Position numbers and translations under genes: made by a program
Shown here: positions 16,590-23,698 of the stretch, in pieces
Layout: each line of letters opens with the position of its first letter
How positions within the stretch are numbered: the first letter of the stretch is position 1
The notes under the pieces: generated by a model
What the model was told of the DNA's origin: nothing
The model's database searches: none
What the model saw: only the letters and a program-made list of their open reading frames with translations
Origin: Shouchella miscanthi
GTDB taxonomy: Bacteria; Bacillota; Bacilli; Bacillales; Bacillaceae_D
Reading direction: 5' to 3'
Length of the DNA: 64,000 nucleotides
Assembly: GCF_007725405.1 (NCBI RefSeq)
Contig: NZ_CP042163.1
Span: forward strand, 1,302,001 to 1,366,000

Positions 16590-16952
16590 CCTGCCCATAT
16601 AATACAACAAATTCCTTTTTATATCTTTTTTTAGTGTCGACCTTGTCCCTCCAACCATGCCTGTGCGTCCTTTACACCAGTACTGCCAATTTAAATACAG
16701 ATTATCCACTTGGCTTGGTTCTTCCTCAACTTTAATGTTCGCTTGTTTGAAGTAGTGTCTCTTAGCGAATTGGTCATCTGCAATCAGTTTAAGTATCTGC
16801 TGGTGTAGATCGGGTGAGCGGTCATATATGTTGTGTAAATACTCTCTTGTTAGTCGATTGATAATGTATGAGCGTATACTTATTTCTGGTCGATCTTCTA
16901 CGGTTAACGGATCCCAACCAAAAGGATTTTCAGGTAGTTCCATTTCAATCAT
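16578..16952 (-). CDS. Orphan prophage protein
   Basis: This 124-residue protein has an acidic N-terminus (MELPENPFGWDPLTVEDRPE) and a basic C-terminus (STLKKDIKRNLLYYMGRL). Several Tyr/Trp residues lie in the middle (YLNWQYWCKGR). No family is recognised. The start is supported by GAAAGGATGATTG. It is convergent with, and slightly overlaps, the orphan gene to its left. Confidence 0.55.
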   Translation of the reverse strand: MIEMELPENPFGWDPLTVEDRPEISIRSYIINRLTREYLHNIYDRSPDLHQQILKLIADDQFAKRHYFKQANIKVEEEPSQVDNLYLNWQYWCKGRTGMVGGTRSTLKKDIKRNLLYYMGRLNE

Positions 16953-17003
16953 CCTTTCTTAGTTGGATTTATTATATACGAATGTATGTTCTGTGCACAA
17001 CAA

Positions 17004-17031
17004 GAAAAAAGAACCAATTAAGGTTCTTTTA
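17004..17031 (-). terminator. Hairpin after lipoprotein gene
   Basis: AAAGAACC and GGTTCTTT pair across AATTAA with A-rich and T-rich flanks, so it works in both directions. It overlaps the lipoprotein stop codon region. Confidence 0.75.
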
Positions 17032-17712
17032 AAAATCAATTTGTACATCTACTTCATCGCCAGCGCTTTCAAAATCATCATCATGAGGCGCGCTTATCAA
17101 GATTCTAACCCACTCGACTTCGTTAGGATCAGAGTTCTCAAGCATGTAAACGATAGTTCCTTTTTTATTAACTGCACCGATAAATTCGCCGCCGATATGA
17201 TCAGAACTCATGAAGTCAGGGTCTAATTGTTCGCCAGTATTTGTAGTTATAGTCGCCTGATCCATGTAGAAGTTAACTGTGTCCTCAGAGGAATTTGATA
17301 CTTCCATATCTATACTAATGATGCCTGTTGGTTCGAAGTCGTAGAAGTCAGCTAATTCAGCAGGCCAATCAACAACTTCGCTCACTGTTACTTGAGGTAA
17401 ATCAAGAGACATGGAGCCAGTTTCAATTGTTTCTGTTGTGTCATTACGTCCTAGCAGGCGCAAAACACCATCTTCGTTAGTATCGCCAACTTGCATTTCC
17501 CAATCGTTATCTGAACCAGTGTCTTCGCTGTCTGTCTCCTCTTCCTCGTCGTCTTGATCCTCTTCTGTTTCATCCTCGGTCGTATCTGTCTCTGCCGATG
17601 CTGTTGCTTCATTATCAGCCTCATCTTGGTTATTAGATGACGCGTCATCGGAACCACAAGCAGTCAATGTAACAAGACCAACAGCTAGTAAAAATGATAA
17701 TTTCTTATTCAT
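17029..17712 (-). CDS. Acidic lipoprotein with DUF4352-like Ig domain, prophage-borne
   Basis: This 227-residue protein has a lipoprotein signal ending in the lipobox LTAC (Cys19). A ~60-residue Asp/Glu/Thr linker (about 22-75) acts as a spacer. The C-terminal ~140-residue beta domain (GIISIDMEVSNSSEDTVNFY, GTIVYMLENSDPNEVEWVRI) resembles the DUF4352/DUF5067 group of secreted Ig-like domains. It would be anchored on the outer face of the membrane. Inside a prophage, such a gene is a candidate lysogenic-conversion or superinfection-exclusion factor (inference). Its architecture matches the lipoprotein at 22893-23477. Confidence 0.78.
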   Translation of the reverse strand: MNKKLSFLLAVGLVTLTACGSDDASSNNQDEADNEATASAETDTTEDETEEDQDDEEEETDSEDTGSDNDWEMQVGDTNEDGVLRLLGRNDTTETIETGSMSLDLPQVTVSEVVDWPAELADFYDFEPTGIISIDMEVSNSSEDTVNFYMDQATITTNTGEQLDPDFMSSDHIGGEFIGAVNKKGTIVYMLENSDPNEVEWVRILISAPHDDDFESAGDEVDVQIDF

Positions 17713-17831
17713 GTAATGCCCCCTAATGTATTAAATTGTAAACATTGCTAAATTTAATTTTACTATTTAAAACTTAGAGAACACAAGATAAACTTGAAAA
17801 ATTATGTAATAAACTACTTGTCCGCAATCAT

Positions 17832-17867
17832 AAGCTAATAGCACGCCAAGCTAAGCTATTAGCTTTT
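17832..17867 (+). terminator. Hairpin between lipoprotein and small regulator genes
   Basis: An 11-bp perfect stem (AAGCTAATAGC with GCTATTAGCTT) is followed by TTAG on the plus strand. The T run is short. It lies downstream of no plus-strand gene, so it may instead be a 3' element of the minus-strand regulator transcript or an operator-like palindrome. Confidence 0.45.
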
Positions 17868-17907
17868 AGTTGTATATCCCCGTCAGGTACTACCGTCAAA
17901 ACTTCTC

Positions 17908-18129
17908 TTATTTCTCAGACTCGTTATTACCGCTATGATCGACACTCTCATATAAATCATCTACTTTTACGTTCAAAAGTGCTGCCAACTCAAAAGCTCT
18001 TTGTATTCGTGGATGACCTTCTCCGCGCTTCCATTTAGTCACTTGTTCAGTAGTCACGCCTAATTTTTTCGCAATGTATTTCGTTTGCAATCCTCTTTCA
18101 TCTATCCAAAATCCTATTCTACTCTTCAT
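17908..18129 (-). CDS. Small Cro/CI-type helix-turn-helix regulator
   Basis: This 73-residue protein is almost entirely one XRE-type HTH domain (IAKKLGVTTEQVTKWKRGEGHPRIQRAFELAALLNVKVDDLYE). It lacks a separate dimerisation or cleavage domain, like Cro-type or accessory phage regulators. It is divergent from the FtsK-like operon and may control it through the ~140-bp region between them. Confidence 0.82.
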   Translation of the reverse strand: MKSRIGFWIDERGLQTKYIAKKLGVTTEQVTKWKRGEGHPRIQRAFELAALLNVKVDDLYESVDHSGNNESEK

Positions 18130-18269
18130 TTTTCATCACCGTTTATGGATTTCTATATTCAATTAGGATAAACCTTTAAGAATTTAAAGTTATTTTTATT
18201 TACTTTTAAGTTCTCATACAAGCAATACCGCTAATATCATGTATCAATCGACAACAGAGGAGTGATCAC

Positions 18270-18548
18270 ATGAGTAACAAGTGGGTGCGATCCATTAGTT
18301 TTAATAGGACAAATAAAGACGATATATTGCGTCTACAGTTGATCGGAAAGAAATCATTCTCGCGGTTTATAAAGAAATTGTTAGACGATGAGATTAAAAG
18401 AAAAGGGCTACTACCATCCGATACTACCCACAGCGCTACACCACAGTCAGAGCACAAGGTACTACCGATTAAAAGGGTCGAGGTGGTAACACCGAAGAAG
18501 CCACAAACACCACCTCCATATAATCCGATGCTTAGGTCACAAAGATGA
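18270..18548 (+). CDS. Small ribbon-helix-helix-like protein, first gene of FtsK operon
   Basis: This 92-residue protein has an N-terminal segment (VRSISFNRTNKDDILRLQLIGKKSFSRFIKKLLDDEIKRK) with the strand-helix-helix spacing of RHH DNA-binding proteins. A Pro/Lys-rich tail follows. AGAGGAGTGATC precedes the ATG. The stop overlaps the next ATG (ATGA), so it is coupled to the ATPase gene. A role in DNA recognition for the ATPase or in autoregulation is possible; RHH is a pattern-based guess. Confidence 0.6.
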   Translation: MSNKWVRSISFNRTNKDDILRLQLIGKKSFSRFIKKLLDDEIKRKGLLPSDTTHSATPQSEHKVLPIKRVEVVTPKKPQTPPPYNPMLRSQR

Positions 18549-19768
18549 TCCTTGAGCTGTTGTTAGGTGGTGCAGCGTGGATTGGGGCAGAGTATCTTAA
18601 AGAGGGCCATACCGACAAACAGAGGTTAGACCGGATATTCCGAAAGTGTGGTTTATACATCAAATACAACCAAAAAGAGGATACGCCAAAGCTATTGAGG
18701 ACGAAGAAAGCGATGGACCATACCGAATATGTGTACCGATTACCTGAAGGTTTGACGTTTTCCGATTTCAAGAAAAAGAAAGAGGCAATCGAAACTAGTT
18801 TGAATGGATCCAAGGAAGGATTTAAGTTGGGCAACATTAGAAATATAAATATCGACCAGGGACTAAAACACAATATAAAACGAATTACGAACGGAGAGAC
18901 ATACAAAAAAGAGGTACTGTTAAGCTATGACACTGCTCTAAAAGTTAAGATTTACAATCGACCATTAACGGAACTTTTGCCATATGAAAATAATTGCAAA
19001 GGATGGACGGTGCCAATTGGGGTGACCCGAGATAAGGAAATCAAACACGACTTTGATAAGATTATGCACATGGTTGTGGCGGGTACGACAAGGTATGGTA
19101 AATCAATTTTTTTAAAGACGGCCATTACAACTCTTGTATCAAATCAACCTGATAATGCCTTATTTACTCTGATCGATCTCAAAGGCGGCCTAACCTTTAG
19201 CCGTTACAGCAAATGTCCTCAGATACAAGGTATTGCGAGCGACGCAGAGCAAGCGTTGGAGAGACTGGAAATAATCAACGTACAAATGGATGGGGTAATG
19301 GATTATCTAAAGGCTGGTGGCTATGAGAACGTACAAGAGGCAGGTATAAAGGCAAGGCATTTTGTCGTTATTGATGAAGGGGCAGAGTTAGCACCGGGGA
19401 TCGAGAAGGATAAGGAACTTAGGCAAATTAAAAACCAATGTGAAGTGATTTTATCTAGGATTGCACGAATAGGCGGGGCACTTGGATATCGACTCATATA
19501 TGCCACGCAAACGCCATACAGTGAGGTGCTAAACCACAATATTAAACAAAACTGTGATGCCAAATTGTGCTTTAAGCTGCAGACTGATAAAGCGAGTGAA
19601 GTCGTGCTAGGTGAGGGGATAACGGATGCAGCGCATTTACCCTTTATTAAAGGACGTGGCGTTTACCTAACAGACCGCAAATACATTGTTCAAACACCTA
19701 TGATCGACAATGATTATATCGAGGGAGTGGTAGAGCATGCGAGTAAAAACAGTCGGATCAGTCAGTGA
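18545..19768 (+). CDS. FtsK/SpoIIIE-type DNA translocase/coupling ATPase
   Basis: This 407-residue ATPase has Walker A at residues 180-187 (GTTRYGKS) and Walker B at about 274-278 (VVIDE). An LIDLKGG motif (~209-215) and the TQTP sensor-like segment are also of FtsK/SpoIIIE type. The N-terminal ~150 residues are a variable domain with one short hydrophobic start. It lacks the long membrane and gamma domains of chromosomal FtsK. Similar proteins occur in Gram-positive conjugative elements and in some Bacillus prophages. It would pump or couple double-stranded DNA. Its role in this prophage is unknown. It overlaps the next gene by 32 bases. Confidence 0.88.
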   Translation: MILELLLGGAAWIGAEYLKEGHTDKQRLDRIFRKCGLYIKYNQKEDTPKLLRTKKAMDHTEYVYRLPEGLTFSDFKKKKEAIETSLNGSKEGFKLGNIRNINIDQGLKHNIKRITNGETYKKEVLLSYDTALKVKIYNRPLTELLPYENNCKGWTVPIGVTRDKEIKHDFDKIMHMVVAGTTRYGKSIFLKTAITTLVSNQPDNALFTLIDLKGGLTFSRYSKCPQIQGIASDAEQALERLEIINVQMDGVMDYLKAGGYENVQEAGIKARHFVVIDEGAELAPGIEKDKELRQIKNQCEVILSRIARIGGALGYRLIYATQTPYSEVLNHNIKQNCDAKLCFKLQTDKASEVVLGEGITDAAHLPFIKGRGVYLTDRKYIVQTPMIDNDYIEGVVEHASKNSRISQ

Positions 19769-20198
19769 TTTTTTAAATAATAAAGAATGTCCACCTAAAC
19801 AAACTAAAAAAAGAGCTGCCAGTAGACAGCTAAACATAAAAGTTGGCACTGGATTAGCAGCGGGGGCAACCGCAATTACTATATCCAACACCAAAGCTAA
19901 AACAGTTTATGCCAGCGCAACCGAGAGTATGCCAATGGATGCTATGCCTGTTTGGAGTCCGATTGACAGCGCAAAGGAGACTATTGTAGAAGCGTTTATG
20001 CCACTTGTTGACGCGATCCAAGCACTATCATACCCTATTGCCCTTGTGATGCTCACAGGCGGCGCTCTAATGTTTATGATCAATCAAAAAGAGCGAGGGG
20101 TGGGATTGATACAAAATGCAAGCATAGGCTATATTTTAGTGCAGCTCATGCCAATATTTATGAATCTGTTAGTTGGGATCGGAGGAGCCTTGGCATAA
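19737..20198 (+). CDS. Small membrane protein coupled to FtsK-like ATPase
   Basis: This 153-residue protein has a basic N-terminus with a hydrophobic segment (VGTGLAAGATAITIS) that could be a signal or first helix. Two further helices follow (YPIALVMLTGGALMFMI and IGYILVQLMPIFMNLLVGIGGALA), separated by the short basic turn NQKERG. The helix-basic-turn-helix topology resembles VirB2/TrbC-type pilin or channel subunits. The 32-base overlap with the ATPase gene suggests that the two act together at the membrane. No family is firmly recognised. Confidence 0.65.
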   Translation: MRVKTVGSVSDFLNNKECPPKQTKKRAASRQLNIKVGTGLAAGATAITISNTKAKTVYASATESMPMDAMPVWSPIDSAKETIVEAFMPLVDAIQALSYPIALVMLTGGALMFMINQKERGVGLIQNASIGYILVQLMPIFMNLLVGIGGALA

Positions 20199-20202
20199 AA
20201 AA

Positions 20203-20229
20203 GAAGCGTCCTCATTCGGCGCTTTTTTT
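20203..20229 (+). terminator. Terminator of the FtsK-like operon
   Basis: AAGCGTC pairs with GGCGCTT across CTCATTC and is followed by TTTTTC. The flanking A run lets it serve the convergent XRE gene as well. Confidence 0.8.
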
Positions 20230-20236
20230 CTTTTTA

Positions 20237-20533
20237 TTAATATTTATTTCGTTTTACTTCTCTATATACATCGAGCGAGCGTCTCATAAAGTCAGCTTCT
20301 TCTTTAGAGTACTCATCAATTCTGTGTGGTATATGAATGATACCGAGCAGAAAATCAGATGACACATTGAATAGCTCGCAAAACTTAACAAGAGTAGCGT
20401 AATCCATCTGTCTTTTATCCTGCTCATAATTAGCATAGGTAACTTTATGGATGCCTAACTTATCCGCTACCTCATATTGGTACAGGTTATGTCGTTTTCG
20501 TATGTAGGCTAGTCGTTCGCCAAATGTTTCCAT
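20237..20533 (-). CDS. XRE-family transcriptional regulator
   Basis: This 98-residue protein has an N-terminal HTH (RLAYIRKRHNLYQYEVADKLGIHKVTYANYEQDKR, ~8-42). It continues into an immunity-repressor-like helix (LVKFCELFNVSSDFLLGI). The charged C-terminal helix may dimerise. It is transcribed away from aimR across a 350-base AT-rich region that would contain its operators. This is the position of a lysogeny or immunity regulator, although a CI-like repressor outside the window cannot be excluded. Confidence 0.85.
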   Translation of the reverse strand: METFGERLAYIRKRHNLYQYEVADKLGIHKVTYANYEQDKRQMDYATLVKFCELFNVSSDFLLGIIHIPHRIDEYSKEEADFMRRSLDVYREVKRNKY

Positions 20534-20636
20534 ATAGATGCCCTCCGCCCCTAGAATATATCGGGACGGTTTTACAGTCTGTTAATAATCCGTTTCGTGT
20601 TTAAATTTTAAATAAAAATCCACTTTATTTTTCTAT

Positions 20637-20664
20637 TTGACGAACAAGTGTTTTGTGATATTAT
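20637..20664 (+). promoter_or_regulatory. Candidate aimR promoter
   Basis: TTGACG (20637-20642), 16 bases, then an extended -10 TGATATTAT ending at 20664. This is a near-consensus sigma-A promoter. It would leave a ~215-base leader before aimR. A second TATAAT at 20772-20777 lacks a good -35. The intervening sequence holds A/T tracts and is a likely operator zone. Confidence 0.6.
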
Positions 20665-20889
20665 AAAAGTACCAAATTTATTTCCCAATGTAAGTTCCGC
20701 TTTTTATAAGTTTTTTATTAAAAAAACAACACTTCTAACATGTTTCGACATTTTTTATATAAAATCTCGTTTATAATTTTCCCAATATCGAATTTAAGAA
20801 GAATATTGTAGAATAAAAGGAAGCGAATCTATATGCGATTAACTTACAGAAAATAAAAATTCTTTAAAATTGTAAGTGGGGTGAATAGA

Positions 20890-22029
20890 ATGACTGTGAA
20901 AACCAAAGCCACATTAGAGTCTGCTTTGTATTTACATGAAATAGTAAAAGGGTACATGAACGAAAAGAATATTGCCCAAGTGGACATATCAAACGCAATA
21001 GATCTTCCACAAGTCTACATATCTAGATTTTTGAAAGCTGCTGGTAAAAATGATTTAGAGTTTGCAACAGTTATAGCAATTGTCCGTTTCTTGGCACCTA
21101 GTAATTTCCTTGAAATAATGGACAATTATTGTATCAAACTTGAAAAGCCATTGGGAATAATGAATGCGCTTGAATTCGCATCTAATTATAAACGTGCGGA
21201 TTTAACAGACAATCTAATCGCAATGCACAGTGATAAAAAAGGCGAGATTAAAGATTGGTTAGATGTATATGATTTAAATAGAAGAAAACCCCATATGACA
21301 ACATCAGAAATTGTTGAGAGTTGCAAGAGTCTTTATGGAAAAGTATCTTCAATAGAAATGAAAATCAAGCTAGATTTAATAGAGACTGTCTCTACCTATA
21401 GAAATGATTATAGGATCTTATTACAGATGGCTGATCGATTAGAACCGAAGTTGGATAAGGTTAGAGGTAGTTTTATTAAAGATTCATTTAAGGTTAAACT
21501 GTACGTTTTTTTTGCTAATGCTCACCTCTATTTTAACAATAACGTAGATAAGGCAAGGTATTACGCAGATTTTGTGATAAATAGTAATGTAGCCCCTCTT
21601 TACTTAGTTGCTTCTGCACATTTAACTACCGGTCATTCTCACATGTTTACAGATCGTGATAAGAGTATTAAACAAATTGATAGAGCTGCACTATTGTTTA
21701 AAGGATCACATCACGATTCCTTCTCTGAAGAGTTAAAAACGAATGATATTCCGTTTGTCTTAAATTATCATAAAATAATTATCGAAACTCCTCTAAAGGG
21801 CGAGGAACTAGCTCATCAATATATTGTAAGAGGAGAGTTAGATAAAGCTAGTGAAGTATTAAATGAAACCGGGAATGATAATCCTTTTACTTCATTATAT
21901 AAAGGGATGGTAACCAAAGACATACAACACCTATTGAACGGGCACGCGCAAATTGTGAAAATGGGAATGTTGTTCTATAAAACAATATTTGAACGGGAAA
22001 TAAATAATTTACTTAATGAAAGGAGGTGA
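20890..22029 (+). CDS. aimR: AimR-type lysis-lysogeny pheromone receptor
   Basis: The product has 379 residues from the ATG preceded by GTGGGGTGA; an in-frame GTG at 20881 overlaps that site. Residues ~28-50 form an HTH (DISNAIDLPQVYISRFLKAA). The rest is helical TPR-like repeats, and the length matches the SPbeta/phi3T AimR group. Segments such as NALEFASNYKRADL, ARYYADFVINSNVAPLYLVASAHL and GEELAHQYIVRGELDKASEVL follow the order seen in phi3T AimR (ALEYA..., YSKKALESTNILRFQVFSYL, EQAHCFINFNENSKAKEVL). In arbitrium phages the apo receptor activates aimX; peptide binding stops this and favours lysogeny. A signal-peptide gene follows within five bases, as expected. Confidence 0.9.
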   Translation: MTVKTKATLESALYLHEIVKGYMNEKNIAQVDISNAIDLPQVYISRFLKAAGKNDLEFATVIAIVRFLAPSNFLEIMDNYCIKLEKPLGIMNALEFASNYKRADLTDNLIAMHSDKKGEIKDWLDVYDLNRRKPHMTTSEIVESCKSLYGKVSSIEMKIKLDLIETVSTYRNDYRILLQMADRLEPKLDKVRGSFIKDSFKVKLYVFFANAHLYFNNNVDKARYYADFVINSNVAPLYLVASAHLTTGHSHMFTDRDKSIKQIDRAALLFKGSHHDSFSEELKTNDIPFVLNYHKIIIETPLKGEELAHQYIVRGELDKASEVLNETGNDNPFTSLYKGMVTKDIQHLLNGHAQIVKMGMLFYKTIFEREINNLLNERR

Positions 22030-22033
22030 TTTG

Positions 22034-22180
22034 ATGAAGAAATTAAAAGGAATGGTGGCTATCGTAGTTGTATTAGCAACGGTTTTAATTCCGACGGTTA
22101 ATGATCAATACGAACTAGTTAAAGTCGATGAAAAAGTTGAAAAGCGTGGCGGTCCATCACACCCAATTATTGATACTTAA
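22034..22180 (+). CDS. aimP: AimP-like arbitrium signal precursor, 48 residues
   Basis: The ATG is placed four bases after the aimR stop; the binding site AAAGGAGGTGAT straddles that stop, so translation is coupled. The product starts MKKLKG, followed by a hydrophobic secretion core (MVAIVVVLATVLIPTV). A charged propeptide (DEKVEKR) leads to the C-terminus GGPSHPIIDT. Arbitrium signals known to me are the last six residues of such precursors, which would here give HPIIDT; processing after KR would give a ten-residue form. Neither ends in the RGA or GA typical of SPbeta-group signals. Gene identity rests on position, size and topology. Confidence 0.82.
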   Translation: MKKLKGMVAIVVVLATVLIPTVNDQYELVKVDEKVEKRGGPSHPIIDT

Positions 22181-22198
22181 GATATTACAATTAATAGC

Positions 22199-22216
22199 AG
22201 GCGTCATTAGACGCCT
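22199..22216 (+). terminator. Short hairpin between aimP and aimX promoter
   Basis: AGGCGTC-ATTA-GACGCCT is followed by TGTTG. The stem is strong but the U tract is poor. In arbitrium loci the region just after aimP controls read-through into aimX, so this could be a leaky or regulated stop. Confidence 0.5.
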
Positions 22217-22218
22217 TG

Positions 22219-22247
22219 TTGACATATGGTTGAGAACTTATCTTAAT
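22219..22247 (+). promoter_or_regulatory. Candidate aimX promoter
   Basis: A perfect -35 TTGACA (22219-22224), a 17-base spacer, and CTTAAT (22242-22247). It starts directly after the hairpin that follows aimP, where the AimR-controlled aimX promoter is expected. No AimR operator could be assigned with confidence. Confidence 0.6.
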
Positions 22248-22342
22248 CGTATGTGAGCACGTTGAGCAGTTGGACAAGTGAAACAAATAAAAGGTATATC
22301 GTGATAAAACAATAAATGACAGGGCGGATCGGAGTGTTACAG

Positions 22343-22465
22343 ATGAGAACTACTATTGAGAGTTATGATGTTCCAAGGGGAGTTGTGATTGCTACAGATG
22401 ATGTTTTAATTATAGGAAAAGGAAATAAAACCAGTCAAACTAATAGAAAGAAAGACTGGTTTTGA
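22343..22465 (+). CDS. Possible AimX micropeptide, 40 residues
   Basis: A small frame starts at ATG with a weak upstream GGAG. The product begins MRTTIESYDVPRGVV and ends KKDWF. Its last 37 bases form the AAAACCAGTC/GACTGGTTTT hairpin, so translation and RNA folding would compete. It is the main open frame of the aimX interval. Coding status is uncertain. Confidence 0.4.
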   Translation: MRTTIESYDVPRGVVIATDDVLIIGKGNKTSQTNRKKDWF

Positions 22466-22617
22466 CCACATGACCACGTTACGACCACGCAGTTTAAATC
22501 ATAATGTTGTATTGGCATACAAAAAGAATCAAATAATTGATAGTGGGAGTCCTTAATACATAACAGGCAGGATCAAAAATATTCAATTGGTAACAAATAG
22601 AATCATCAAGGTACAAA

Positions 22618-22695
22618 ATGTTAACTCAATACAAATCATGTGGAGTGTGTGGCGGTTTTAACATTGATTTAACAGGATGTTACGTGAGCTATTAA
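22618..22695 (+). CDS. Possible 25-residue cysteine-containing micropeptide
   Basis: The frame encodes MLTQYKSCGVCGGFNIDL followed by TGCYVSY. The CGVC pair is suggestive, but the ribosome binding site is weak (AAGG) and the length is minimal. It ends 22 bases before the aimX terminator. Reported because nothing else explains this part of the interval. Confidence 0.2.
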   Translation: MLTQYKSCGVCGGFNIDLTGCYVSY

Positions 22696-22717
22696 AAAAA
22701 GAAAGACAAACAGAATG

Positions 22718-22756
22718 AAAAAAGAGAGCTTCCTCATAAGGTAGCTCTCTTTTTTA
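22718..22756 (+). terminator. Strong terminator of aimX region
   Basis: AGAGAGCT pairs with AGCTCTCT, flanked by A6 and T6, so it may work in both directions. It is the last clear prophage transcription signal before chromosomal-type genes. Confidence 0.85.
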
Positions 22757-22857
22757 CATCGTTAAGTAGAAAGAGGGGACAACTGCATTTACGTACAGTG
22801 TAGTAGGAAATAATCGTTTTAAAACGGTTCAAAACCCTAAACGATAGTACATAAAAG
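22757..22857. other. Probable prophage right-end junction zone
   Basis: About 100 bases without a gene lie between the aimX terminator and the terminator of the next, opposite-strand gene. It contains the palindrome CGTTTTAAAACG (22815-22826). The attachment site is probably here or close by, but attL is outside the window so the core repeat cannot be identified. Confidence 0.35.
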
Positions 22858-22881
22858 ACACCCGCTCATTTGAGCGGGTGT
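22858..22881 (-). terminator. Terminator of lipoprotein gene
   Basis: An 11-bp perfect stem (ACACCCGCTCA with TGAGCGGGTGT) has a two-base loop. The minus-strand continuation is CTTTTAT. Confidence 0.85.
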
Positions 22882-22892
22882 AAATAATTTCG

Positions 22893-23477
22893 TTATTCTG
22901 TTGTTTCAACAACACGTTCGAAAGAGCTATCTCCATAAGTAAATTCTTTTAACGTTACTGGCTCACCTGGGTATAAGATTTCAAAACCAATTACTGCATC
23001 AACAGTAGCGCCTGGTTTAACGTTTGTATCGCCCATTTCAACTAATTCCGTTTTGTAGTCTTCAGGATATAGGCCATTTGAACCCATTAACGTTTCCACA
23101 GTCGTGTCTGTTTCTTGTTCAGCGGTAATGCCTTGGGATATCCAAGGGCTTACTGCATCTTCACTATTATTCGTAAAGGTTAATTCAACTGCCAAGATTT
23201 GTGTACTTGCATCATATTGGCTATCTAATTGCTCAATTTCTTTAATTTCATAGACAAATTCGCCGGTATCGAGTGTAGTGTCATTGGTTGCGCTATCATT
23301 TTCTTCTTGTGTATCTTCTTCAGTTTCGTCAGCATCTTCAGTGCTCTCGTCTGAAGTCTCTGTACTGTCCGCAGATGTTTCCTCTACTGGATCCGTTGTT
23401 GTTTCTTCGTTTCCATCCCCACATGCACTTAATACAACTAAACTCACTAAAGCGCTAGATAATAAAAGCTTTTTCAT
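22893..23477 (-). CDS. Acidic lipoprotein with DUF5067-like domain
   Basis: This 194-residue protein has a lipoprotein signal with lipobox LSAC (Cys19). A ~50-residue Glu/Asp/Thr/Ser linker precedes a ~115-residue beta domain (ILAVELTFTNNSEDAVSPWI, KPGATVDAVIGFEILYPGEPVTLKEF) of the DUF5067 type. It would sit on the outer membrane face; its function is unknown. It has the same layout as the lipoprotein inside the prophage at 17029. It lies at the inferred prophage edge and could belong to either phage or host. Confidence 0.78.
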   Translation of the reverse strand: MKKLLLSSALVSLVVLSACGDGNEETTTDPVEETSADSTETSDESTEDADETEEDTQEENDSATNDTTLDTGEFVYEIKEIEQLDSQYDASTQILAVELTFTNNSEDAVSPWISQGITAEQETDTTVETLMGSNGLYPEDYKTELVEMGDTNVKPGATVDAVIGFEILYPGEPVTLKEFTYGDSSFERVVETTE

Positions 23478-23698
23478 AAATAAAACCCCTTTTTATGTAA
23501 TGAGTCTCTATTATAAAGGTCTTATTTCTGTAGATATATAGCTTCGACATAATTAGACGATCGCCGAATAAATGTTTAAGTTTTCTGTAATTTTGTAGGT
23601 GATGAATCTTTAAAAATTTGTTCATACTGATTGATTTTTTATAAAGTTCTTCTCTTTAAGAAGTAGAAAGCGCTCTACTTAAGCGAAGGGGGTTTAAG

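Larger units (their letters stand above)
22248..22756 (+). ncRNA. aimX: aimX-like transcript region
   Basis: The interval runs from the candidate promoter to a strong terminator, about 500 bases with little coding content. It contains a 40-codon frame (22343-22465), a 10-bp inverted repeat AAAACCAGTC/GACTGGTTTT (22427-22463) over the end of that frame, and a 25-codon cysteine-rich frame (22618-22695). In known arbitrium phages aimX is a short transcript that blocks lysogeny. The position and boundaries fit; expression is not shown. Confidence 0.6.
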
